This document shows positions 11,901-23,900 of a stretch of DNA of 64,000 nt, in pieces. The notes below the pieces were generated by a model. It was not told where the DNA came from and made no database searches. It saw only the letters and a program-made list of their open reading frames with translations. Position numbers and translations under genes: made by a program. Within the stretch, counting starts at the first letter, position 1. The number at the start of each line of letters is the position of its first letter. This stretch comes from Sipunculus nudus (Eukaryota > Annelida > Sipuncula > Golfingiida > Sipunculidae), in the NCBI GenBank assembly GCA_026874595.1, contig CM049311.1:62271453-62335452 (forward strand), written 5' to 3'.

Positions 11901-14900
11901 TCATCCCTATTCTTCCACACCATCAGTTCAGGTTTACTTTATAGAAAAGTTTCCTGGCAAAACTCTCCCAGCACACAGTCACAGTACTGCGCATATGGCT
12001 GTTTAACACATTGTTATGGCTCTGCTTTTTGGTAAACACAGTCCACTTCTGTTTGTCCACAACAAGGATGCGTGACAGGAGGTCTTATTGTGAGCTGCAA
12101 CACGCGATGTTTCAGGAGGCAGGAACCTGGATTACATTTTAAGCTCAGCTGACTGTAAGTCATCTGAGCTATAGTCATGGTCCTTTGTCCGTTGTCAGAC
12201 CATCTGTCCAGCCATTTGTCCTTTAACAGGTTATGTTTTGAAACCGTTGGACCTACAAATAAAAAATTTTGCATACATTTAGATGTCCCAAAAATCTCCT
12301 ACCATACTGAATATTGTTTCACTAGGACTTCGTTCCTTTGAGATATTAAGGAAAAACCTAGATTTTCCATAAAAAAGCCATTGTTACACTTCAAGGCTGC
12401 CTAATATCTGAGCCACTGATCTGTTTTTGATCATATTTAGTATGCATATTCTTTTATACATTTTCTATGAACATAACCAAATTAGGTCAGTATTGCTTAT
12501 TGTTTTGAAGTTATGGGCCAAAAAATAATGCAATTAAAAAAAATCAGGAAATATATTTACTCACTTAACATGCAAATTGCTGAAGCTGGAGACTTTTTTT
12601 TCAGGGATATAACTTTTTTAATCAAGATTAAGTTGATTACCCGAAATAAGATCTGAATTTTGCAAATATTTTAAGTTATTAGCACTAATAAAAAATTAAT
12701 ACCTTAAATTTTGCCCAACTTTGGCTATGGCAAATTTTTTCCCTTTAAGCACTGTTGATTTTATTTTCACAGCATATATACGTAAGGGTTTAATGGTTTA
12801 AAATCTGAAATTTCAAAGGAATTGTTTGAAATGAGAGGCTTTTATTCAAGTTTTCATACACCATGTCAAGTGTTGTTTACATCAAGCCCACCTAGTAGTA
12901 CAGCCTTCACGTGTGTTATGTAACCCTGCAGCTTGCCTTGGCTCAGCTTGGCCACTACTTGAAGGCTTCCCCTCTGCCCTGCACTCTCCCCTCCACCAAG
13001 CTGGTGCATAACCTAGATTAATGTTAAAATTCTTATTCTAGGTTATGCTACATTTTAGATTTTGGCATGTACCACCAGGGTTACAATGATTAAAATGCAC
13101 ATTTAATTATCTCCACAAAGTGGTGTATTGCTATGAACGTGTGGATGTTTATCAGATAAGATTTCTTTACTTCATAAGAGTGAAAACTTTACCAGGTGTG
13201 AAATTGACAATTAATTCCAGTAAATAAATTATAGGTGAGATAGTAATTAGCACAATAATGTTGTTTGTCCCTCATTCAACTAACAGTGTGTATACTTTAT
13301 TTGAAAAGATGTTTTTATTTGATCAAATTTACTGAATCTTTTATTTCAGTAAATAAAATTAAGCATGTACTGAACACTCCAATGTACAACTTCTTAATAG
13401 TGATTCAAGGAATAATCTTGAAGATGCCATGTTGTGGCATTATTTTCTTTTAAATTCAGTTTAAACGTGGGATTCAAGAATAATATAATATATGTGTATG
13501 CATAATATGACCTGATATGAGCTACACTCTGGATAAATAATGACTGCAACTTAGAATTCTGATATTTTAACCTACATTTTCAGACTTTTTAGCGAACCTG
13601 TGAGCTTATGTGATGGCAAAGCGTCGTCTGTCAGCCGTCAATCGTCCAGGGCTGGCTTTCCGCCGTCCATGGCTGTAAGTCAGAAACCCTCGGAGCTAGG
13701 AGCTCCAAATTACATGTAAGAATTAGTCACATGTGAAACTTGGTGCCCTGGAGCTTATTATTGGGTATCTGCATTAATTTAGATTTTATAGAGAAAAAGC
13801 TTAAAAAGCTTTAAAAATCTTCTTCTCTGAAACTGTCCAGCCAAATTGTCCAATATTTCACAGAAATGATCCCTGGAACAATCTCTCTCAAGTTTGTTCG
13901 AATGGTTCAAGTTCGGAGATTTTTGGCCGAGTTACAGGAGGTTGAACCTAGTCATCTCTCCAAAAAAAGCACACTAAAATTAAAATCTCAGAAACGGCTA
14001 GAGTTAAAATCAATGTTTTATACCGTCCATCGTCCAGGGCTGGCTTTCTGCCATCCATGGCTGAAAGTCGGAAACCCTCGGAGCTAGCAGCTCCAAATTA
14101 CATATGAGATTTAGTCACATGTGAATGTTTGTCACATATGTCATATCTGATTTTGAGGTATTGGTGGCGCTACCTACATTGATGTGTTTTTTACAAGCGA
14201 AAATGTAATTTTAAACTCTTCTAGCTTATACACTGATTTATGATGAAACTGTTAAGCTGATTGATTTAAACTTTACAAGAATTATTCTATGGTAGGGTTC
14301 TGCCAGTTTTATAAGAATAGATTGGGTAAATACAGCTTTAAAAAAGCATTGTAGCCAATTGAAAAAGGCTTTCTGTGTTTGAAAACAGATTTGACAACAT
14401 GCTGAGTTTCAGCAGCCAAGTCAAGAGGTCACTCAGTACAAACAGGTGGGGTCCAGACATCACCATGGCAACTGACCTGGCTCTGGTGGTTGTCTAGACA
14501 ATGTGTCTAGACGTCTAGCCACAGCGTCTAGACGTCTTGACACAATGTTTAGATGCAGAATGCCCAGATTATTGGAACTATATCTTTCAACTGTTTGAAT
14601 AAACTTGGTTTGCATTTTAAGCTAATCGGGTTTATCATCAGGTCACATGTGAACTGCTGCACCCTCATTTTTTTACCCCTGACCTTTCCTTGCTGCCCAG
14701 CGTCCATTTGTGTGTCTGTTTCCACACATAAATCCGCATATCTCGGGAACCGTTTGACCGATTGGGCCAAAAATTTTCATGTGTATGGATCTAACATAGC
14801 TCTTCATCATAGGCAAAACTGGTGGCGCCACCTGCAACCATTTATGCAAAGCGTCCATCTGTTCATCTGCCTTGGGATAAAATCAATTATATCTCAGCAG

Positions 14901-17900
14901 TGGTTTGACTTATCTACCTGAAATTTTGCAGGTTTATACATCCTGGACAGCTTTCTCGTTTTATGACAGGTGGCACCACCTACATTCAGGTTTACTCTGC
15001 AGACATCCAAGCTCATATCTCAGGAACTGTTTGACCGATTGGGCCAAAATTTTGCATGTGTATAGATCTCACATAGCTCTTCATCATAGGCAAAACTGGT
15101 GGCGCCACCTGCAACCATTAATGCACAGCACCCATCTGTTCATCTGCCTTGGGATAAAATCACTCATATCACAGCAGTGGTTTGATTTATCCACCCGAAA
15201 TTTTGCAGGTTTATACATCCTGGACATGTTATTTGATTTAATGACAGGTGGCCCACCTACATTCACGTTTACTCTGCAGACATCCGAGCTCATATCTCGG
15301 GAACCGTTTGACCGATTGGGCCAAAAATGTGCATGTGTATAGATCCCACATAGTTCTTCATCACATACAAAACTGGTGGCGCCACCTGCAACCATTTTTG
15401 CACAGAGTCCATCTGTTCATCTGCCTTGGGATAATATCACTCATATCTCAGCAGTGGTTTGACTTTACCACCTGAAATTTTGCAGGTTTATACATCCTGG
15501 ACAGCTTTCTTGATTTTATGACAGGTGGCGCCACCTACATTCACATTTACTCTGCAGACATCCAACCTCATATCTTAGGAACCATTTGACCGATTTGGCC
15601 AAAATTTTGCATGTGTATAGATCTCACATAGCTCTTCATTATATGCAAAATTTGTGGCGCCACCTGTAACCATTTATGCACAGCTTCCATCGGTTCATCT
15701 GCCTTGGCGTTAATGCACTCATATCTCAGCAGTGGTTTGACATATCTACCTGAAATTTTGCAGGTTTATACATCCTGGAAAGCTTTCTTGATTTTATGAC
15801 AGGTGGCGCCACCTACATTCAGGTTTACTCTGCATACATCCAAGCTCATATCTCAGGAACTGTTTCACTGATTGGGCCAAAATTTTTCATGTGTATAGAT
15901 CTCACATAGCTCTTTATCATACGCAAAACTGGTGGCGCAACCTGCAATCATTTTTGCACAACATACCTCTGTTTGTCTGCTGTGGGATAAAATCACTAAT
16001 TTCTTGGCAGTGGTTTGACATATCATACAAAATTTTGCAGGTTTATACATCATGGACAGCTTTCTCGATTTTCATGTGTTTAGATCTCACATTGCTCTTC
16101 ATCATAGGCAAAACTGGTGGCGCCACCTGCAACCATTTATGCGCAGCGTTCATCTGTTCATCTGCCTTGGGATAGAATTACTCATCTCAGCAGTGGTTTG
16201 ACTCATCCACCTGAAATTTTGCAGGTTTATATATCCTGGACAGCTCTCTTGATTTCAGACAGGTAGCGCCACCTACATTCAGGTTTACTCTGCAGACATC
16301 CAAGGTCATATCTCGGGAACTGTTTGACCAATTGGGCAAAAATTTTGAATGTGTATAGATCTCACATAGCTCTTCATCATAGGCAAAACTGGTGGCACCA
16401 CCTGCCACCACGTATGCACAGCATCCATCTGTTCATCTGCCTTGGGATAAAATCACTCATATCTCAGCAGTGGTTTGACTTATCCACCTGAAATTTAGCA
16501 GGTTTATACATCCTGGACAATTTTCTCAGTTTTATGACAGGTGGCACCACCTACATTCATGTTTAAGCTGCAGACATCCATGCTTATATACAACACACTT
16601 CACTATATTCCCCTTGCCACTTAATCCATGCCTCACTTCACCTGTCCCACTCTGATTTCTGCGGATTCACATAGTCGCTTATCGAATACCCATATTCTAG
16701 TTTTAAAATGTCCTAGTCTGAAACTTGCAGGGCTGAAATGTCCATTTTGCTGAAATCATAATGACTAAGGTAGATATGCAGGACTTAAAAAAGGATCAAT
16801 ATTAAATTTTAAAAATAAACCTCCATTCACACTCCCAAACTTTGCACAGGTTCGCATTAAGCTTGTTTACTACAAAATTATAAAGCTTGGATTTTCAGTG
16901 AGAAAAATCAGATAATTATCTCTGAAATTATCTAATCATTTTAATTTTTTCTTCATCTTTTTTTGTAGTTTGAAGAGGATGAACTTGAAGAAGAGGAGGT
17001 AGGACCTCTAGAGAAGAGGAAGAAACTTTTTGCTAAAGAATGTGAGATCATTTTATTTCTTATATCGTCATGTATATTGGACAGCATCATATCAGCCCTC
17101 TGGCATTACGACCAGATCACTGGCCTCAGAGTGTCATTTCATCTAAGTCTGAGGTAGGCATTATAAGGCCTAATGAAGATGCAAATATTTTCGTCATTTC
17201 TGACAACGCTTCATGGCCTACATGTACACTGTCAATCAACATTAACCAGACCAATGGTTTGCATTTTTGGCTCAGCTGACTATAAGTCATCTGAGCTATA
17301 GTCGTGGTCCATTGTCCGTCGTCGTCCGCCCCTCTGTCCGTAGATGTGGCACGTTTTGAAACCATAAGACCTAGGAATCCAAAATTTGGCATAATGTTAG
17401 ATGTCCCTAAGATCTCCTACCAAGCTGAAAACTGGGTCTTTGCGACAACGTTCCTTTTAGAAATTAAGGAAAAACCTCAATTTTTTATTAAAAACCTATT
17501 TTTACACTTCAGGACTGCCTAATTTCAAAACCACTCATCTGTTTTTCCTCATATTAACCATAATTATTCCTCTATATAGTTCCTATGTACATGCCAGAAA
17601 CTAGAATACGGGTAGTCGACAAGCGACTACGTGTATCTGCCTAAATCAGAGTGGAACGGGTGAAGTGAGGCATGGATTGAGTGGCAAGGGGAAATAGAGT
17701 GAAGTGTTGCATATTAGCATGGATGTCTGCAGCCAAATTGTGTATGTAGGTTGCCCCCCCACCACAAAATCCAGAAAGCCGTCCAAGTTGTATACATATG
17801 CAAAATTTAAGGCAGATAAGTCAAACCACTACATGTATATGAGTGATTTTAGCCCGTGGCAGACAAACAGATGGACGCTGAGCAAAAATGGTTGCAGGTG

Positions 17901-20900
17901 ACGCCACCAGTTTTGCGTATGATAAAGAGCTATGTGAGAACTATACACATGCAAAACTTTGGCCCAATCGGTCAAACGGTTCCAAAGATATGAGCTTGGA
18001 TGTCTGCTGCATAAACTAGAATGCAGGTGGCGCCACCTGTCATAAAATTAAGAGAGCTGTCGGGGATGTATAAACCTGCAAAATTTTAGCCAGATATGTC
18101 AAACCACTGCCGAGATATGAGTGATTTTATCCCATGGCAGACAAACAGACAGGAGCTGTGCAAAAATGGCTGCAGGTGGCGCCACTAGTTTTGCGTAGGA
18201 TAAAGAGCTATGGGAGATATATACACATGCAAAATTTTGGCCCTATCGGTCAAACGGTTCCTGAGATATGAGCTTGGATGTCTGCAGTGTAAACGTGAAT
18301 GTAGGTGGCGCCACCTATCATTAAATCAGAAAAGCTATCCAGGATGTATACGCATGCCAAAATTCAGGTGAATTAGTCAAGTCACTGCAGAGATATGAGT
18401 GATTTTAACCCAAGGCACACAAACAGATTGACACTGTGCAAACATGGTTGCAGGTGGCGCCACCATTTTTTGTGTATGTTATAAAGCTCTCCAAGGGCTA
18501 CATTTGTGCAAAAAATGAGCTTGGATGTCTGCAGCATAAACGTGAATGTAGGTGGCGCCACCTGTCACAAAATCAGAAAAGCTATCCCGGATGTATACGC
18601 ATGCCAAATTTCAGGTGAATTAGTAAAGTCACTGCAGAGATATGAGTGATTTTAACCCAAGGCAGACGAACAGATGGAGACTGTGCAAACATGGTTGCAG
18701 GTGGCACCACCATTTTTGTGTATGTTATAAAGCTCTCCAAGGGCTACATTTGTGCAAAAAAATTTCCTGATATGTCAAATGGTTCCCGAGATATGTGGGT
18801 TTATGTGTGGAAACAGACGCACAAACGGACGCAGAGCGCAGAGGAAAGGTCAGAGGGCGCAGCAGTTCACATGTGACCGGAACATAATCCCGGGTTTCGT
18901 AAAATTCCGCCCAGCGGTTACGGAGGAGTTCTCAGGAAACCTACACGGCGGCCGCCGTGGCCGCGGCGTGCAGCTGAAAACATAGTATCCACAAAACTCT
19001 GTTTTGGCGGATACAATTATGTCTGTATTATGTAAATTTAAAAAGTTATGGGCCCAAACATAATGCATTGTGTAAAAAATCAGGAAAGATATTTGATCAC
19101 TTAACACAAAATATGTTAAAGCTATAAACTTTTTTTCCAGTAATATAACTTTAATTTATCAAAATTAAATTGTATACCCAAAATTAGATCAAAATCAATT
19201 AAATTTTTTAAAATATTAACAAAAATAAAAAATTGGTAACTTAAATTTTGCCCAACTTTGACCATGGCACGTTTTTTTCCTGTCAGTACTGTGGATTTAA
19301 TTTTCACAGCATGTTTTTTTTAGCATTTTGTCTGTAAACACCAAAAATTTGAAACCATTTGATCAAAAACTGTAGATTTTATTCAAGTTTTCAAGCACCA
19401 TGTAACATATTGTTTACATCAAGCTTGTGTCATGCAGTTTGCAAGTGCTCAGCTCCCCAGCTTCAGCTCTCAGTTCCTAAAATTTTGCATGCAATTAGAT
19501 GTCTCAAAAATCCCCTACCATGCCAAGAATTTGGTCACTAGGACTTAATACCTTCGAGATATTAATGAAAAACTTCATTTTTCCATTAAAAACCCATTGT
19601 TACACTTCAAGACTGCCTAATATCAAAACCACTGATCTGACTTTAATCATATATAATATACATATTTTTCTATACATTCTCTATTCACATGCCAGAAATG
19701 ATGTCAGTATTGCGTAATTGTTTTAAGTTATGGGCCCAAACATAATGCACTTTGTAAAAAATCAAGAAATTTATTTACTCCCTTATCAAGAGGATTGCTG
19801 AAGCTAGAGATTTTTTGTCAGGGATGTAACATTATTTAATCAAGATTCAATTGAATACCCAAAATTAGTTCTGAAGTTATTAGTATAAATATAAAACTAG
19901 TACCTTAAATTTTGCCCAACTTTGACCATGGCATGTTTGTTTCCTGTGAGCACTGTTAATATAATTTTCATATCATGCATACATAAAGATTTCAGCTTTT
20001 TAGTTTAAAAAGCTGAAAAAAATTGGCCAAAAATTGTAGCTTTTATGAATGTTTTTATGAGACCATGTCAGACCTTGGCTCTCTGTAGCACCTCTTGAGT
20101 CACCTGTATGTTGACCTTGTTGAACTTTCAGCAAATTATGCATGCTTGAGGCGAGGCATAAACTGGGGCTCCAGGCAGCTTTTTATATAATGGCCAGCCA
20201 CAGTTGATCCAGGTGTCCAACCCAACTCATCTAGTAGTTTTAACCAACAACATAACAATAAACAATAAATTAATAAATTTTTATTGGTTTTTAATAACAA
20301 ATTAAAGAAAAATAGAAAAGGAATTTGTTAGTTGATAATAACAGGAAATTAACTTGCAGTTACCGATGATATAAGAATCTTGTATCGATGGATAGAATGT
20401 CACGTATTCCAAATAACACCATGCAGTCACATATGGTATTTTTCAGTTCAATTTTAATGATAAAAAAGTAAATCATATTATTCATTACTAATCATTAGGG
20501 ATCATATGAAGGAAATTAATGATAGACAAAGATGCAGTTGATAATATTATTATCTAGATTCCTACTGTGTCTATAGTTAGTACATTGATGTGAAATTAGT
20601 CCAAAATGAATATAACATTTTTTAGCTCAGCTGACTTTCGGTCATGCTGGGCTATAGCGATGGGTCTTTGTCCGTCGTCCTTCCGTCTGTCCGTCCGGCC
20701 GGCCGGCCGGCCGTCCGTCCGTTAGCAGGGCACAAATCGTAACCGTAGGGGCTAGGGCCATGAACCCTATGCAGTCTTAGAGGTTATAAAAAGATCTCCT
20801 TGCAAACCTGAAATTAGGTCACTGCGACCTATATTCTCGAAGTTATGGGGTGTGTTTGCACCCCCCAGAAATAACTCTTTGAGACAAAATTTTCATCCCA

Positions 20901-23900
20901 AACCTTCCATCTTTCACATACAGCTCACCTACCAACAGGGGAAGAACCATAATTTTTTTGAGCTCAAAAGGTCAAAGGTCAAGGTCACAGGAGCCTCTTC
21001 TTTGAAAAGCCTGTGGATGCATTTTAAGCCAACCCTTTCATCCCAATTCTTTGATTTTTCACATATAGCTCACCTACTAAGTTGGAGAAGAATCCTATAG
21101 ATTTTGAGGTCACAAGGTCAAAGGTCAGGGTCACAGGATCCACTTCTTTGAAAAGGTTGTGGACACATTTCAGGCTAGACTTTTCATTCCAAACCTTCCA
21201 GCACTGATATCGCTTCTCTGCCAACAGGGGAAAAGGCCTGTTGATTTTGAGGTCAAAGGTCAAGTTCACAGCACCCACTTCTTGCGTGGAGTCATTTTCA
21301 GGCAAACTTTTCAATCTGTACCTTCCATCTGTCATATATGGCTTACCTACCAATAAGGGAAGAAGCCTATTGATGTTGAGGTCAAAAAGTCAAAGGTCAA
21401 GGTCACAATATTTAATTGTTCTAAATGCTTGTGAGCATATTTCAAGTGTAACTGTTCAACCCAAACCTTCAGTCTTTCACATATGCCACATCTATGCATC
21501 ACTCAGTTTGACTCAAACTTCAAATTTATGGGTCTTTTTGCTTGAATAAATAACTTATTGATTTTGGGGTCAGCTGGTCAGCAGGTTAAAGGTTGCAGGT
21601 CAAAGTTATTCACCCATTTGTTGCCAAGTAATTACACCAGATTTAAGTGGTTAGTAGTTACCCATCATTTAGAAAGAATCCAGTTGGTATATGGGCAAAA
21701 GGCCAAGGTCATAGGTCAGGGATGTTCACAATTACTTATTTTATAGACCATCTCTATTTTTCTTGTATATATAACCATCACACTCCAGCTGGTACATCTC
21801 CCTGTGTGGCTGTAATTGTGAGTGACACTGGTGACATATGACTCCCTTTTGTATCAGCCTATTAAGTGATAAGGCTCAGTGATAAGTACCTCGTTACTTC
21901 ATAACAAAAACACTGTTGTCAGAATGCTTCAGCCAGGCATTAAGACTATGAGAGTATAGTATTAAGGTTTAGCTACTGATTTATAAGATGATGGGAACAT
22001 TTTGCAGTTTATTTTATGGAATCCTAGCAATAAACTTAGTTTCCTAGATATCTGAATATTTAAATATATATCACCACATATAAAAGCAAGTGTTTGTTCT
22101 CATAATATGTGGATGTGTACCTTGATTTAGGATGGCTTTTTGTTTCATTTCAAGACTCTTAGTCATGCTTTCTGCATTTCTTTTCTTTCAGGTTTGGCAG
22201 TTTACCTACCCTGCTGACCCCATTGAAAAGCAGAGTGATAATAAAAAATATTGGACTTACACTTTTTACAATTGCATATCTATAAATCTGATATGAGGGC
22301 CTGGACATGCCTTTTGAATTATTTTGGGCATTCATTACTGGATAATTTGCCCCAAGTTTGGTCTCTTATTGGAGAATGTGGGATGTCAAATGTCATACTT
22401 GTCAGAAATCCATTATGTCTGCCAGTTAGCCACCTTAGAAATTCTTTCTTTAGTGCAGTTTCAGTTATTTTTCTTTAATGTTTGGTCCGATTTAGAGAAT
22501 GTTTGTTGTCTGATTTCAGACTTGTCAGAAGTCCAATATGGCCACCACGCAACCATCTTTTAATTCCTTTTGATCATATTATCTCAAGAACAGTTAAAGT
22601 GAATGCAGTTGGATGTATAATTATGTAATCTTGCAAAGGATTGGGTCAAATATTTCTGAATAAATATTACCATCATTTATAAAAGTGCAGTACAGTTGGC
22701 TTGTATTGAATAAAAATTCATACAGAAGCACCTGTTTCTCAATAATTTTTGCATGTATTTCCTTGATTTTTGCTATATATTTTGATCTTATATTTGCCCT
22801 TTGTGGTGTTCCTTTGAGACTGACAGGTTTCAAGCAAGCTGTTGGAATAGTTCCTGATAGCTTAACAATCATGCATTTTCCTCAGACCATCAATTCACTG
22901 TGTTTTCACCAGACATAGGTGATATATATTTCTGTTGTCATAGAAAATTTTCAACAAATTGGCAAATTGGTTCTTCAAAATTTGACTGGAAGTTGTGAAT
23001 CTCAGTCCATGATGTCACAGGTCATGCTTGGCAGCTGAGCGTCATGATCCATGGGTCACTTGTTTATAATATAAATAAAAGCCATAAAACCAGGTACTTG
23101 TGATCATTATTTAAATGTTTGAATTTTGTATATTCTGGATTCTCAACATCATTGTTTGGAGAAAACTGAATAAATACCAGACATGGTGCGAATACTTTGC
23201 AATTGTATTTAAACATGAATATGAATATGTACTCCATTATAAAATTTCTTTCATAAGAATGGGAATTCAGGTAAAAATGAAAGTATATGAATACCAGTGC
23301 AAATACTTTCAAAATGTATTAATGAATGCATTCATGAATATATTCTTTAATATTATTTTAATAATCATTTCAGTTATATTTTATTTGAAAAAATCATACT
23401 ATTCTCTTATTATTTTTAATAAAAATTATATTTGGGACAATATTTGTAATTTTTTTAATAAATAGTTAAACTCTTATATTATATGTTCTGCTTATATGTT
23501 ATATGGCCAAGTCAAAATCTGTGTGACAATAGCACTCCATTTGTTAATAAAATAAATGAAATTAATCCTCTTTCCTGTCTCCAAAGGTACTATCAAAATC
23601 ACACATAAGCTAAACAACAACAACTCATAATACAGCTTATTTTTATTACCACATAAAACCAGAATGTGCCTCATTTCTAAATAATATTTTTTTTTCATAT
23701 ATAACAGCTGAGCGCCGTGACCTATAGGTCCCTTGTTTATGTTCTTTCCAATAATACCAAACATGGGCGAGAAAAGTTCCGTTTTAACCGAGCACATTAG
23801 TAAACTCCTCGGCATGTTTGTTGAATTTATGACCGCATGAACACAAGCAAGGCTCGCACGGGTTACAGGACGCAGGCAGCTTGCAGGCGATACAGGAAAT

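Larger units (their letters stand above)
8985..16968 (+). other. TAF13 intron 1
   Basis: About 7.98 kb, GT...TTTTTTTGTAG. It contains a poly(G)/poly(C) inverted structure, two inverted-repeat elements of 247 and 195 bp, repeat F1, truncated B4, C1 and the tandem-rich H4 (each listed separately). Between these, 9310-10247, 10495-11318 and 12990-13586 show nothing recognisable apart from a C tract at about 9471-9487. Confidence 0.75.
17269..23735 (+). mobile_element. Family B element B1, interrupted by H2 and E1
   Basis: Begins TTGGCTCAGCTGACTATAAG and ends CAGCTGAGCGCCGTGACC, then TATAGGTCCCTTG. Removing H2 (1416 bp) and E1 (about 2441 bp) leaves about 2.6 kb, the length of intact B2. B has two internal tandem halves of about 0.7 kb with related text ('ctcctaccaagc', 'cctaccatgcc'). 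No coding capacity. The end design (terminal GCTCAGCTG, subterminal inverted CAGCTGAGC, then a small hairpin) is Helentron-like. Confidence 0.75.

Noticed and set aside
14553-15475. Several 75-145-codon frames over H4
   Set aside because: Both strands are open because of low stop density in the repeated module; no conserved domain and frames shift between units.
14820-16600. Regularly spaced palindromic repeats resembling a CRISPR array
   Set aside because: Spacing of 130-150 bp, repeated 'spacers' and an animal gene context exclude CRISPR; this is the core of a mobile element.
20622-23062. E1/E2 as a duplicated gene pair
   Set aside because: Both copies have element ends, no conserved frame and insertion-type boundaries; the short frames are not preserved by codon pattern.
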